Assembly: GCA_004295085.1 (NCBI GenBank) | Contig: SHNF01000002.1 | Span: 1-64,000 of the forward strand | Source of the DNA: Planctomycetota bacterium | GTDB lineage: Bacteria; Planctomycetota; UBA1135 | Length of the DNA stretch: 64,000 nucleotides | Direction: 5' to 3' | Part shown: positions 27,861-36,671 of the stretch, one piece after another | Layout of the letters: each line of letters starts with the position of its first letter | How positions within the stretch are numbered: position 1 is the first letter of the stretch | Notes under the pieces: generated by a model | What the model saw: only the letters and a program-made list of their open reading frames with translations | Told to the model about the DNA's origin: nothing | Database searches by the model: none | Position numbers and translations under genes: made by a program

Positions 27861-28211
27861 TCAGCGCAGGAAGGTCGCGTAAGCCGCTTCGTCGAAGCCG
27901 AGGATGGCCTTCTCGCCCCGGGCCAGGAGCGGACGGCGGATCAGATCGGGGTTCTCCCGCAGCAGATCTACGACCTCTTTCTTGGTCTTGAAGGAGGCAT
28001 TGGCGAGATCCATGGACTTGAATTCCTTGGCGCGCTCGTTGAACGCGCTCTTGGGATTCAGAGCGTCCACCGCCTTCTCCAGGAGCTTCTTCGCGGGCGG
28101 CGTCCTCATGATGTCCACAGCCTCGAACGCAACACCTTTCTTCTCCAAGTAGGCAATGGCCTTCTCGCAGGTCTTGCACTCCGGCTTGACGTACAGTTTG
28201 ACCGCGCTCAT
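27861..28211 (-). CDS. ArsC/Spx-family thioredoxin-fold protein
   Basis: A 116-residue protein with N-terminal 'VKLYVKPECKTCEKAIAYL' (a CxxC redox site), 'AVDIMRTPPAKKLLEKAV' and 'DLLRENPDLIRRPLLARG'. The last contains the RRP motif of arsenate-reductase/Spx-like proteins. It may be a reductase or an Spx-like regulator; the CxxC form is commoner in small glutaredoxin-like ArsC relatives. The ATG is used, although a TTG five codons earlier is possible. A well-formed promoter lies about 100 bases upstream. Confidence 0.82.
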   Translation of the reverse strand: MSAVKLYVKPECKTCEKAIAYLEKKGVAFEAVDIMRTPPAKKLLEKAVDALNPKSAFNERAKEFKSMDLANASFKTKKEVVDLLRENPDLIRRPLLARGEKAILGFDEAAYATFLR

Positions 28212-28311
28212 CTCTTTATGTGCCAAGGACTTGCCGCAATTTTTCGCAGGCGCTCCGGGAAGCGGCCCGGTTCCGATCCAGGGGGAGTGACGGAGCGCTT
28301 AAGGACGGTAA

Positions 28312-28340
28312 TTCTATCAGCCGGCCGGGCGTTTTTCCAT
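28312..28340 (-). promoter_or_regulatory. Promoter of the ArsC/Spx-like gene
   Basis: Reading the minus strand, TGGAAA (28335-28340) and TAGAAT (28312-28317) are separated by exactly 17 bases, 4/6 and 5/6 matches to the sigma-70 consensus. This predicts a start near 28305 and a 5' leader of about 94 bases. Confidence 0.55.
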
Positions 28341-28355
28341 GCCCCGGAGCCAGGG

Positions 28356-28712
28356 CTACGAGGCGACCAGACCGGCCAGGAGCTCGTGCAAACGGCTGGA
28401 GAAGGCGCTTCGGGGCACCGCGGTGGCCCCCAGCCGCCGCGCGGCATCCAGCGTCTCCGCGTGCACGTGGGAGCCATAGGCCAGGACGGGCACCGCGCGC
28501 GCCCTGGAATCCTCCCGCAAGCGGGTCAGGAACTGGATCGCGTCCAGACGCTCGTGATCCAGGTCCAGCACCACGGGCCCGGGAGCGGCCGCGATCGCCT
28601 CTACGCTCCCTGCAGGCTCGCCGCGACAGCCGAGCGCGGCCAGGGCACGCCCCACGCGCTCGACGAACATCAGGTTCGCGATCACGACGTGCACGCGGGG
28701 CTCTCCAGGCAT
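28356..28712 (-). CDS. Receiver-like (response-regulator fold) protein
   Basis: A 118-residue single domain with a CheY-like alternating pattern: 'RVHVVIANLMFVERVGRAL', then 'GPVVLDLDHERLDAIQFL' with a candidate phospho-acceptor Asp, 'AVPVLAYGSH' and 'LGATAVPRSAFSSRLHELL'. The acidic pair expected near the first strand and the final Lys are not evident, so it may be a pseudo-receiver. It is divergent from the aldehyde dehydrogenase gene with only 31 bases between. Confidence 0.6.
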   Translation of the reverse strand: MPGEPRVHVVIANLMFVERVGRALAALGCRGEPAGSVEAIAAAPGPVVLDLDHERLDAIQFLTRLREDSRARAVPVLAYGSHVHAETLDAARRLGATAVPRSAFSSRLHELLAGLVAS

Positions 28713-28743
28713 CGCTGCGGCATTGTTCTATGATCTTCGACCC

Positions 28744-30237
28744 ATGTCCGTCCAAACCGCGCAACCGGCAGCAGGACTCGCCACTCCCGCGTATCCCCCC
28801 GCCCAGCACTTCATCGGCGGCCGCTGGGAGGACCCGACTTCGGGCAAGACCTCCCCCTCCGTCAACCCGGCCACCGAGGAGGCGCACACCCAGATCGCCG
28901 CCGGCGGCGCCGAAGACGTGGACAAGGCCGTGCGCGCGGCCCACGACGCCTTCCGCGGCAAGGATTGGCGCCGCATGGCGCCCTCGCAGCGCGGCAAGAT
29001 CCTCTGGAAGCTGGCCGACCTCATCGACGAGCAGCGCGCCAACCTGGCGCTGCTCGAGACCCTGGACACGGGCAAGACCCTCTTCGACTCCAGCAAGATC
29101 GAGATCCCGCTGGTCGCCGAGATCTTCCGCTACTACGCCGGCTGGTGCACCAAGATCGAGGGCGGCGTGGTGCCGCTGCCGGGCAACGCCATGGGCCTCA
29201 CGCTGCGCGACCCGGTCGGCGTCTGCGGCCTGATCGTGCCCTGGAACTTCCCGATGCTGCTCGCCACCTGGAAGGTGGCGCCGGCGCTGGCCTGCGGCAA
29301 CACCGTCGTGCTGAAGCCCTCCGAGAAGACCAGCCTGACCGCGCTCTGGATGGCGAAGCTCGGGTCCGAAGCCGGACTTCCCCCCGGCGTCCTGAACGTC
29401 GTCACCGGCCCGGGATCGCAAGCCGGCATGGCGCTGGTGCGCCATCCGCTGGTGGACAAGATCTCCTTCACCGGCTCCACCGAGGTCGGCCGCATGATCC
29501 AGAAGGAGGCCGCAGCCACCCTCAAGCGCGTCACACTGGAGCTGGGCGGCAAGTCACCGAACATCGTCTTTGCCGACGCCGACCAGAAGGCCGCGCTGCG
29601 CGGGGCCACCACCGGCATCTTCTACAACAAGGGCGAGGTCTGCGCCGCCGGCTCGCGCGTGCTCGTGGACCGCAAGATCTATGACCAGTTCCTGGAAGCC
29701 CTCAAGGCCGACACTGCCGCCCGCACCGTCGGCCCGCCCACCGACAAGAACACCCGCATGGGCCCGGTCTGCAACAAGGCCCAGTACGACTCGGTGCTCG
29801 CCGCCATCGAGAAGGGCAAGGCCGGCGGCGCCCGCCTGGTCGCCGGCGGCCAGTCCCTGCGCGAGAAGTTCGGCAAGGGCTTCTTCATCGAGCCGACCGT
29901 CTTCGCCGACGTCGACCCGGCCTCGCCGATCGCCCAGGAGGAGATCTTCGGCCCGGTGCTGAGCGTCATCCCCTTCGACTCTCCCGAGCAGGCGCTCGAG
30001 ATCGCCCACAACACCCGCTACGGCCTCGCCGCGGCGGTCTGGACCCGCGACATCGGCAAGGCCCTCTCGCTCGCCCGCGACCTGCGCGCCGGCACCATCT
30101 GGATCAACGCCTACAACCTCTACGACCCCGGCCTGCCCTTCGGCGGCTTCAAGGAATCCGGCTTCGGCCGCGACCTCGGAAAGGACGCCATCTCCGCCTA
30201 CACCGAGAGCAAGTCGGTGTGGGTCAACCTGGACTGA
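28744..30237 (+). CDS. NAD(P)-dependent aldehyde dehydrogenase
   Basis: A 497-residue enzyme oxidising aldehydes to acids. Visible are 'VPWNFPMLLATWKVAPALA', 'VVLKPSEKTSLTALWMAKL', 'ISFTGSTEVGRMI', the general base Glu in 'LELGGKSPNIVFADAD' and the catalytic Cys in 'NKGEVCAAGSR'. 'EEIFGPVLSVIPFDS' and 'PFGGFKESGFGRDLG' complete the fold. It resembles the betaine/phenylacetaldehyde dehydrogenase group, but the substrate is not assigned. A TATGAT sequence 10 bases before the ATG may be its -10 box. Confidence 0.93.
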   Translation: MSVQTAQPAAGLATPAYPPAQHFIGGRWEDPTSGKTSPSVNPATEEAHTQIAAGGAEDVDKAVRAAHDAFRGKDWRRMAPSQRGKILWKLADLIDEQRANLALLETLDTGKTLFDSSKIEIPLVAEIFRYYAGWCTKIEGGVVPLPGNAMGLTLRDPVGVCGLIVPWNFPMLLATWKVAPALACGNTVVLKPSEKTSLTALWMAKLGSEAGLPPGVLNVVTGPGSQAGMALVRHPLVDKISFTGSTEVGRMIQKEAAATLKRVTLELGGKSPNIVFADADQKAALRGATTGIFYNKGEVCAAGSRVLVDRKIYDQFLEALKADTAARTVGPPTDKNTRMGPVCNKAQYDSVLAAIEKGKAGGARLVAGGQSLREKFGKGFFIEPTVFADVDPASPIAQEEIFGPVLSVIPFDSPEQALEIAHNTRYGLAAAVWTRDIGKALSLARDLRAGTIWINAYNLYDPGLPFGGFKESGFGRDLGKDAISAYTESKSVWVNLD

Positions 30238-30272
30238 CGCGCTCTCTGCCGGCACCGCGCTGAACTGTCCCC

Positions 30273-31100
30273 ATGTCATCGTCCATCGTTCTCGAGCTGC
30301 AGAGCGATGCCATGGACCCTGCGGTCCAGGTGTCCGAGCTGCTGCGGAAGGCGCGCGCCGTGGCCTACAAGCTGGACCTTCCCGAGTTCCTGCACTGGTG
30401 CGAGGGCGAGCTGAACGGCCAGTTCGACGCCGTTCCGAGCTACCGAAGAGTCCATGGTCAGATGGTGGCGCAGAATCGGCCAGATGAGTGGATTCCGTTT
30501 GTCTTCCGGGAGCAGGAGCTCAACGAGAAGCTGGCCTCGCGCCTGGTTGACAGCCCCGCTGCCGTACTGGAACAGGTGCTGCACGAGGCGAACGACGATG
30601 GGCATATCTACATGCAGGCACCGCCTGCCGTGCAAGACCTGGCGGTGAAACGCCATCAAACGAACGCTGCATTCCGGGTCCGCACGTCGGAGATTCGAGG
30701 AATCCTCGACGCAGTGCGCAACATCGTGCACGAATGGAGCCTGAAGCTGGAGAAGAGCGGGATCGTCGGCACCGGACTGTCCTTCAGCCCGGTGGAGAAG
30801 GACAAGGCGGCGACCATCCACTACAACATCGGCAAGGTGACGGGAGTGGTCGGCCCGGTGACCTCGTCGCAGGTGTCGATCCAGAGCGCGGACGGCGCCG
30901 CCATCCTCGAGAACCTCACGCGCACCGGCCTGGGCCCGGCGGAGATCGAGGAGCTGCGCAAGATCTTCCAGCAGCTTCCCAGGAGCCAGGGATCCAAGAA
31001 GGACTCCGTGCTCGCGCAAGGTTTCCGCTGGCTCATGGAGTACGGACCCAAGATCGGCGCGATGGCGGACACCGTGCGCGGCTTCCTTACCGGTACTTGA
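30273..31100 (+). CDS. AbiTii-domain protein, probable abortive-infection component
   Basis: A 275-residue protein whose first 60 residues ('SSIVLELQSDAMDPAVQ', 'VSELLRKARAVAYKLDLPEF' and 'WCEGELNG') match the AbiTii domain pattern known from abortive-infection and other defence loci. The middle has 'ILDAVRNIVHEWSLKLEKSG', also typical of these proteins, and the C-terminal part is helical and unrecognised. It sits next to a VapBC pair and has lower GC than neighbours, consistent with acquisition. A role in phage resistance is inferred from the domain family only. Confidence 0.75.
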   Translation: MSSSIVLELQSDAMDPAVQVSELLRKARAVAYKLDLPEFLHWCEGELNGQFDAVPSYRRVHGQMVAQNRPDEWIPFVFREQELNEKLASRLVDSPAAVLEQVLHEANDDGHIYMQAPPAVQDLAVKRHQTNAAFRVRTSEIRGILDAVRNIVHEWSLKLEKSGIVGTGLSFSPVEKDKAATIHYNIGKVTGVVGPVTSSQVSIQSADGAAILENLTRTGLGPAEIEELRKIFQQLPRSQGSKKDSVLAQGFRWLMEYGPKIGAMADTVRGFLTGT

Positions 31101-31117
31101 CGGGGTCTGACCGCTTC

Positions 31118-31510
31118 CTAAACCACCACCACATCCGCCGTGCAGCCAGAAACGCGCGCCATGCCCCGGTCGCAGGTGACGAGGGGCGCTTCCAGGGATT
31201 CGGCCAGGGCGAGATAGCTGGCGTCGTAAGCCGTCACGCGTCCGCGTAGCTGCCAGATGCGCGGCAGTAGGATCTCGTGGGAGTGCCTGCGGATCGGCAG
31301 ATCGAGGTAATCCTCCAAGGCCTCGGCGGCTCGTGTCACTGACAGCTCCCGGGACGCACGGAAGCGCCGCAGGACCTGGGCTACTTCCAGGTCGAGCAGA
31401 TGGGGCGCATGAAGGCTCGCTCCCGCCCCCAGGAGACGGGTCTCGATGGGACTGGCCGCTTGCTTGCGCAGCAGCAATTCGATCATCGCCGAAGCGTCTA
31501 CGACGATCAT
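31118..31510 (-). CDS. vapC: VapC-like PIN-domain toxin
   Basis: A 130-residue PIN-domain ribonuclease. It starts 'MIVVDASAMIELLLR' (the first catalytic Asp), has 'APHLLDLEVAQVLRRF' (the second acidic residue) and 'VTAYDASYLALAESLEAPLVTCD' (the third and fourth Asp), so the active site is complete. Such toxins cleave tRNA or rRNA. The start overlaps the antitoxin stop as ATGA, the usual coupling for these pairs. Confidence 0.93.
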   Translation of the reverse strand: MIVVDASAMIELLLRKQAASPIETRLLGAGASLHAPHLLDLEVAQVLRRFRASRELSVTRAAEALEDYLDLPIRRHSHEILLPRIWQLRGRVTAYDASYLALAESLEAPLVTCDRGMARVSGCTADVVVV

Positions 31511-31737
31511 CGTGCGTCCCGCTCGGCCCTTACCGCTTCCGCGGAGCTCTCGCGGGTGCGCACGCGCGTCCGCGTCGCCAGACGCTGGCGCATCTCCTCC
31601 AGAGTCGGCCGCTCGGCAATCCGGCGCGCTTCGGCGATCAGGAAGTCGGACAAAGACATGCCGGCAAGTGCCGCTCTTGCCTTGAGCTTTCGATGCAGCT
31701 CGTCAGGGACATTTCGAAGCTGGATCATCTTGGACAT
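31507..31737 (-). CDS. vapB: VapB/FitA-like ribbon-helix-helix antitoxin
   Basis: A 76-residue protein with an N-terminal ribbon-helix-helix ('MIQLRNVPDELHRKLKARA' then 'LAGMSLSDFLIAEARRIAER') as in FitA, followed by a charged toxin-binding tail. It should neutralise the PIN toxin and repress the operon. The predicted transcription start falls on or next to the ATG, so the mRNA may be leaderless. A second ATG three codons on is an alternative. Confidence 0.9.
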   Translation of the reverse strand: MSKMIQLRNVPDELHRKLKARAALAGMSLSDFLIAEARRIAERPTLEEMRQRLATRTRVRTRESSAEAVRAERDAR

Positions 31738-31743
31738 GCGAAC

Positions 31744-31772
31744 AACATACTTACATGCTCATCACATGTCAA
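31744..31772 (-). promoter_or_regulatory. vapBC promoter with embedded operator palindrome
   Basis: Minus strand: perfect -35 TTGACA (31767-31772), 17-base spacer, -10 TATGTT (31744-31749). The spacer and its -35 edge contain the inverted repeat ACATG-7-CATGT, well placed for autorepression by the RHH antitoxin. The predicted start, about 7 bases past the -10, is at 31737, which is the A of the antitoxin ATG. Confidence 0.85.
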
Positions 31773-31773
31773 C

Positions 31774-32661
31774 CTATTCCCCTTCCACACGTGCTGCCCG
31801 CAGCGCCGGCTCGAGCTTGACGGCGTGGCTGGAGCCCATGACGGCGAACACGCGCCTGCCCTGGCGCGTGAGATCCAGGATCACGCGCACCAGGTGCTCG
31901 TCGCGCGCGGCGTTGCTGCGGTTCGCGATGGCTCCGAGATAGCCCGGCAGGCCATCCTGATCCGACTCTTCGCGCCAGTCGGGACTGTCCGGGAAATCGC
32001 GCTTCCAGGCGGCGTCGATGGCGGCCATGCTCGGCAAGGTGCCCTCCAGGCCCGGCCACTGCGTGCGTTTCCGCCGGTATTCTTCGACGTAGCCCTCGGG
32101 ATCCGCAGGCTTGCCGTGGCGCAGATTGCTGAAGTAGGGCCGCAGCACGTAGAAGAGCGCGACCTGCTCGGCGGTGAATTCCTCGAGGACATGCCCCAGC
32201 TCGCGCGCGATCGGCGGCTCCCAGGTGTACGCAGGCACGTCGTCCGCCTTGGCCAGGCCGAACACGGCGCCGGACTCGCCGAACTGGCGGATCGGATTCA
32301 CGAAGTCGGCCGGCAAGAAGCCCATGCGACCTTCCACCAGGGCCGCCGTCGGCTGGAAGCGCTCCCACTGCTGGCGCAGGTCTTCGATTTGCGGATCGCC
32401 CGGTTCCTTGGTGTGCATGGCGCCGTAGACGAGGACGGAGCCCGCAATGGACTGGAGCTCGTAGACGTAGGGCTGGCGGTGGGTGGCGACGACGTCCTGG
32501 TACTGCTCCGCGGTCATGACGGGCACCGCCAGCTCGATCGCGCCGTAGCCGGCGTACTCCGGCGGCGGGCGCCAGGCCGTCAGCCACACGTAGCCGGCAA
32601 GGGCGAGGATGAGGAGCCCTGCTCCGAGCAGGGTGCGGAGCGCGAATCGGCGTGCCTGCAT
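31774..32661 (-). CDS. TraB/GumN-like membrane-anchored protein
   Basis: A 295-residue protein with an N-terminal anchor ('RTLLGAGLLILALAGYVWL'). The TraB-like core includes 'GSVLVYGAMHTKEPGDPQI', 'TAALVEGRMGFLP' and the terminal 'RVFAVMGSSHAVKLEPAL', where the paired 'GxxH' and 'GSSHAVK' motifs fit the TraB/TIKI-type metal-dependent hydrolase fold. Function in bacteria is mostly unknown. The ATG at 32661 is chosen because it gives a compact signal anchor. Confidence 0.7.
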   Translation of the reverse strand: MQARRFALRTLLGAGLLILALAGYVWLTAWRPPPEYAGYGAIELAVPVMTAEQYQDVVATHRQPYVYELQSIAGSVLVYGAMHTKEPGDPQIEDLRQQWERFQPTAALVEGRMGFLPADFVNPIRQFGESGAVFGLAKADDVPAYTWEPPIARELGHVLEEFTAEQVALFYVLRPYFSNLRHGKPADPEGYVEEYRRKRTQWPGLEGTLPSMAAIDAAWKRDFPDSPDWREESDQDGLPGYLGAIANRSNAARDEHLVRVILDLTRQGRRVFAVMGSSHAVKLEPALRAARVEGE

Positions 32662-32762
32662 GCAGGAGTCCTCATTGGGGAGGGTCGTGCTCGGGTTTCC
32701 TAAAATGGAGTGAGCCGCGTAACCGTGCCGCCGCGGCGGCATCGAAAGGCGCGGAAGTCAAC

Positions 32763-33434
32763 GTGCGTAGCACCCTGGCCCTCGTCACCGTCCTCGCGAC
32801 CGGCCTGGCCGCCTGCCGGCGGCAGGAAACGGCCGCCGTAACTCCCATGAACCCGACCCCGCCGCCCGCCGCCTCGTCCGCCCCGCTGCAGCTTGCCACC
32901 CTCGGCGCCGGGTGCTTCTGGTGCGTGGAGGCCGTGTACCAGCGCCTGGAGGGCGTCGCGTCGGTCGAGTCCGGCTATGCCGGCGGGAAGGTGGCCAACC
33001 CGAGCTACGAGCAGGTCTGCAGCGGCGAGACCGGCCACGCCGAGGTGTGCCAGATCCGCTTCGACCCGGCGAAGATCAGCTTCACCGACGTGCTGAAGGT
33101 GTTCTTCAGCGTGCACGACCCGACCACGCTCAACCGCCAGGGCAACGACGTGGGGACGCAGTACCGCTCGGTCATCTTCTATCACGACCAGGAGCAGAAA
33201 GACACCGCCGAGAAGATCAAGACGGAGTTGGACGCCTCCGGTGCCTTCGACCGTCCGATCGTGACGCAGATCGTGCCCTACGCGCAGTTCTACAAGGCCG
33301 AGGACTACCACCAGAACTACTTCAACGACAACCCGCGCCAGCCCTACTGCCGCATGGTGGTGGCCCCCAAGGTGGAGAAGTTCGAGAAGGTGTTCCAGGA
33401 CAAGCTGAAGAAGGACGCGGCGGCGCAGCGCTGA
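32763..33434 (+). CDS. msrA: Peptide methionine sulfoxide reductase MsrA, lipoprotein form
   Basis: A 223-residue MsrA that reduces methionine-S-sulfoxide in proteins. The catalytic motif is 'LGAGCFWCVEAVYQRLEG'. 'ESGYAGGKVANPSYEQVCSG' and 'TGHAEVCQIRFDP' follow, and the domain is full length. The GTG start gives a lipoprotein signal ending 'LATGLAAC', so it probably repairs periplasmic or outer-membrane proteins. A TAAAAT box at 32701-32706 may serve as -10, with a poor -35. Confidence 0.92.
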   Translation: MRSTLALVTVLATGLAACRRQETAAVTPMNPTPPPAASSAPLQLATLGAGCFWCVEAVYQRLEGVASVESGYAGGKVANPSYEQVCSGETGHAEVCQIRFDPAKISFTDVLKVFFSVHDPTTLNRQGNDVGTQYRSVIFYHDQEQKDTAEKIKTELDASGAFDRPIVTQIVPYAQFYKAEDYHQNYFNDNPRQPYCRMVVAPKVEKFEKVFQDKLKKDAAAQR

Positions 33435-33458
33435 CCGCCGCGCCGCTACGCTGATGCG

Positions 33459-33812
33459 ATGTCGCGCCTCGGGATCGCGGCCGTGCTGTGCCTGCTCGCC
33501 GCCTGCTCGTCCGCCGGCGGCCGGCTCACGAACATCCTCACTCTGAGCGGCGAGAGCTGGGGGCGCGTCTACACCTTGCAGGTGGAGAAGGGAACGATGC
33601 TGCTGGAGCTCGGCATCGGGCTCGAGCAGGGATCCGCGTCCTGGAGCCTGCGGGATCCTTCCGGCCGCGAGGAGTGGGCCGGACAGGCCACGCCGGAGGC
33701 GCCGTTCCATGAAATGCGCCGCTTCCGCGACGCGCTGGAAGGCGTGTGGCAGCTCGAGGTGGCGGTCAGCGCGGCCACGGGCAGCCTGGTGGTGGACTGG
33801 AGCGGCACGTGA
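33459..33812 (+). CDS. Small predicted lipoprotein
   Basis: A 117-residue protein with lipoprotein signal 'LGIAAVLCLLAACSS' and a beta-rich mature part ('YTLQVEKGTMLLELGIGLE', 'GVWQLEVAVSAATGSLVVDW') that looks like a small jelly-roll or pre-peptidase-type beta-sandwich. No family recognised. Its stop overlaps the CoA-binding gene as GTGA. Confidence 0.7.
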   Translation: MSRLGIAAVLCLLAACSSAGGRLTNILTLSGESWGRVYTLQVEKGTMLLELGIGLEQGSASWSLRDPSGREEWAGQATPEAPFHEMRRFRDALEGVWQLEVAVSAATGSLVVDWSGT

Positions 33813-34213
33813 TCCCGGAGCCGGTGCAGCGCATCCTGCGCGAGTCGCAGGTCGTCGCCGTGGTCGGCTGGTCCGAGAATCCAGGCCGGCCCAGCCATTG
33901 GATCGCGAGCTACCTGGAGCGGGCCGGCTACCGCGTGTATCGCATCAACCCGCTGCTGGCCGGCAAGGGCAGCAAGCCGGTGCTCGCCGGACTGGCACAG
34001 GTGCCCGAGCCGATCGACGTCGTGGACGTGTTCCGCGCGCCGCAGCACGTGCCCGAAGTGCTGGAGCAGGCGCTGGCTGCCCGTGCGCGCGTGTTCTGGA
34101 TGCAGCCGGGGGCGGAGAACACGTCGGTGGCGGCGCAGGCGCAAGCCGCCGGCATGGAACCGGTCCTCGGCCGTTGCATGTACGCCGACCACCAGGCCTG
34201 GAAGGCTGGCTAG
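33809..34213 (+). CDS. CoA-binding-domain protein (YccU family)
   Basis: A 134-residue Rossmann-fold protein: 'VVAVVGWSENPGRPSHWIAS', 'GYRVYRINPLLAGKG', 'IDVVDVFRAPQHVPEVLEQA' and 'FWMQPGAENTSVAAQA'. This is the pattern of stand-alone CoA-binding proteins such as YccU. The role is not established. The GTG start overlaps the lipoprotein stop. Confidence 0.88.
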   Translation: MIPEPVQRILRESQVVAVVGWSENPGRPSHWIASYLERAGYRVYRINPLLAGKGSKPVLAGLAQVPEPIDVVDVFRAPQHVPEVLEQALAARARVFWMQPGAENTSVAAQAQAAGMEPVLGRCMYADHQAWKAG

Positions 34214-34243
34214 GAGGCTTATCCTCTCCGGCAGGGATTCGCG

Positions 34244-36667
34244 ATGAAGACCCTGCTGCTGCTGCTCCTGCTCGCCCTGGGCCTGCTGTTCTTCCTGGCC
34301 GGTCGAGGCGCGGAGGAGGCGCCGGAGCGGGCGCAGACCTCCGCGGGCCAGTCGGAGTCGCCGCTGCCGGCGGCGGCGCCGCTGGCGCCGGGTGCCGCCG
34401 CGGCCGAGAGCCAGGGCGCGGCGGAACGGCGGGAGAGTGCGCCGAGTGCACCGGATTCCGCGGCCGGTTCCCTGGAGCTGCGTTTCCTGGACTCGGCCGG
34501 CGCGCCGCTGCCCGGCGCCGCCTTCGCGCTGTTGCAGGGGTCCACGCGCCTGGCCTCGGGCCTGGCCGACGGCGCCGGCACGGTACGCGTGCCGGCCGCG
34601 GGCGGGAGCGCGCAACTGGTGCTGGCGGCGCCGGGACACGCGCCGCACCTGGAGACCCTGGTCCTGGATCCAGGCACGCGCGAGCTGCGCCTGACGGCGG
34701 GCTTCGCCGTGGCCGGGCACGTGTTCGTGGACGGTGCCCCGGCGCGCGAGCCCGTGGCCCTGGCCCTGGAGTCGGAGCGGCCCCAGTTCGAGGTCACGGC
34801 GGAGGTGCTGGAGGCGCTCGCAGGCGTGGCTGACCTCGAGGGCGCCGGCCCCACGTACCTGCGCCTGCGCAGCGACGCCTCCGGCTGGTTCCGCTGCGAC
34901 GGCCTGCCCGCGGACTGGAGCGGGACGCTGCGCTGCACCGAGGACAACTACATGGGCGAGGCCTACAGCCTGGAGAACTACGGCGCCGCAATCCTGCAGG
35001 TGCCGGCGCCGCGCGCGGACCTGGTGCTGCGCCTGCGGCGCGTTCCGGTGCTGCGCGGGCGCGTGCGCCAGGCGGACGGCGCGGCTCCGACGGAGCCGCC
35101 CTCGGTGTCCGCCCGGATGTCGTACCGCAACCGCAGCATGAGCACCGGACGGCAGACCGACGCCGAAGGCGGTTTCCGGGTCCCCGTGCGCGACCCGAAC
35201 CTGAGCGCGCTGTCGCTGCGGATCCAGCCGGCCGGCGCGCCTGCGTTCGAGCACCCGGTGGACCCGATCCCGCCGGACTGGAACGTGGGCGACATCCTGC
35301 TGCCGGCGGTGCGCGAGATCGCGTTCGTGGCTCTGGACCTGCAGGGGCAGGCCGTGGCGGGCGTGCGCGCCAGCGCCGACGAAGGCCAGTCCTGGAGCGC
35401 ACCCAGCGGCGGCGACGGACGCGGCACGGTGGCGGCCTTGATGCAGGCCTGCACCTTGCGCGGCCGGGCCCCCGGCTACCTGTCGGAGCGGCCGGAGGTG
35501 CCCGAGAGCGCGACGGGTCCCGTCACCTTGTGGATGCGCGCCAGCAACGAGCTGCGCGTGCACGTGACCGATCCCGAAGGAGCTCCGGTCCCCGGCGCCA
35601 TGGTCGTCCTGGGCCTGGACGGCCCCATGCTGGAGGGCGAGGACGCTCTCAACTCCCTGTCGGAGCGCGTGTTCCCGGGCCAGATGATGGGCGCGAGCTG
35701 GTCCGACACCATGCAGCAGGTGGAGCTGGCGCTGGACCGGAACGGACGGCTCGGGATCACCGGCCTGCGCGCCGGCGTGCGCCTGCGCCTGCAGGTGCGC
35801 CCTCCGGCCGGCCAGGCGCTCCACGACGAGGAGCTGCCGCCGATGCCGGCCTTCGGCCTGCTGGAGCGCGAGATCGTGGCCAGGGAACGCGGCCGCGAGT
35901 TCCGCGGGCGCGTGCTGGATCCCGGCGGCCGCCCCATCGCCAACGCGCAGGTGGTGCTGAGCGCCGGCGGCCCGGACTACGTCATCACCGGCAACGAGAA
36001 CCGCAGCACCGACGCCCAAGGCGAGTTCACCTTCGAGCAGGTGGTCGGTCCCACGCTGCGCATCTCCATCGAAGCCGGCGACTACGTGCCCTTCCTTCAG
36101 GAGGACTACCTGCTCCCGCCGGAAGGCGAGGTCGCGCAGTTCCGCCTGGAGCCCGGCTACCTCGTCGCGGTCCTGGTGCGGCGCGAGGACGGCGAGCCGC
36201 TCGACGCCTGGGTGCACGCGGCCGCTCCCGGCGGCCGGTCCTACTCGGGCGAGACGCGCAGCAAGGGGCACTACCTGCTGCGCGGCCTGCCCCCGGGCAC
36301 GATCGACGTCCGCATCACGGTCGGGGAGGCCAACTTCGCCCAGGCCCACGACTCGCGCCAGCCCGAACTGCTGGTCGAGCTGGCCGCCACCGGCACGGTG
36401 GAGCTGAGCCTGCCGGACACCGTTCCGGCCGGCGCCTGGGGCGCCCTGCACCTCGAGCGCAGCGACGGCGGTCCCGCCTGCGACCTGTACTTCTCGCGCG
36501 CGCCGGACTCCGACGGCGTCGTGCTGCTCTCCGACGCGCCCGCCGGCACGTACGCGGCCAGCGTCCGTGTCTACGTCGATCCGGACATCACCGGCGGGGA
36601 TCCCTGGAGGACGCTGGCCGGCCCGCGGCCGCTGACCGTGCGCGCCGGCGAGACCGTGCCGTGGTGA
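34244..36667 (+). CDS. Large exported protein with carboxypeptidase-regulatory-like repeats
   Basis: An 807-residue protein with an N-terminal membrane segment ('KTLLLLLLLALGLLFFLAG'), a low-complexity Ala/Glu linker and at least four beta-sandwich repeats of the CarboxypepD_reg/Ig-like type. Repeat units begin like 'LELRFLDSAGAPLPGAAFAL', 'LRVHVTDPEGAPVPGAMVVL' and 'FRGRVLDPGGRPIANAQVVL'. Such proteins are surface or periplasmic and probably bind other envelope components. No catalytic motif seen. Confidence 0.8.
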   Translation: MKTLLLLLLLALGLLFFLAGRGAEEAPERAQTSAGQSESPLPAAAPLAPGAAAAESQGAAERRESAPSAPDSAAGSLELRFLDSAGAPLPGAAFALLQGSTRLASGLADGAGTVRVPAAGGSAQLVLAAPGHAPHLETLVLDPGTRELRLTAGFAVAGHVFVDGAPAREPVALALESERPQFEVTAEVLEALAGVADLEGAGPTYLRLRSDASGWFRCDGLPADWSGTLRCTEDNYMGEAYSLENYGAAILQVPAPRADLVLRLRRVPVLRGRVRQADGAAPTEPPSVSARMSYRNRSMSTGRQTDAEGGFRVPVRDPNLSALSLRIQPAGAPAFEHPVDPIPPDWNVGDILLPAVREIAFVALDLQGQAVAGVRASADEGQSWSAPSGGDGRGTVAALMQACTLRGRAPGYLSERPEVPESATGPVTLWMRASNELRVHVTDPEGAPVPGAMVVLGLDGPMLEGEDALNSLSERVFPGQMMGASWSDTMQQVELALDRNGRLGITGLRAGVRLRLQVRPPAGQALHDEELPPMPAFGLLEREIVARERGREFRGRVLDPGGRPIANAQVVLSAGGPDYVITGNENRSTDAQGEFTFEQVVGPTLRISIEAGDYVPFLQEDYLLPPEGEVAQFRLEPGYLVAVLVRREDGEPLDAWVHAAAPGGRSYSGETRSKGHYLLRGLPPGTIDVRITVGEANFAQAHDSRQPELLVELAATGTVELSLPDTVPAGAWGALHLERSDGGPACDLYFSRAPDSDGVVLLSDAPAGTYAASVRVYVDPDITGGDPWRTLAGPRPLTVRAGETVPW

Positions 36668-36671
36668 GGGC

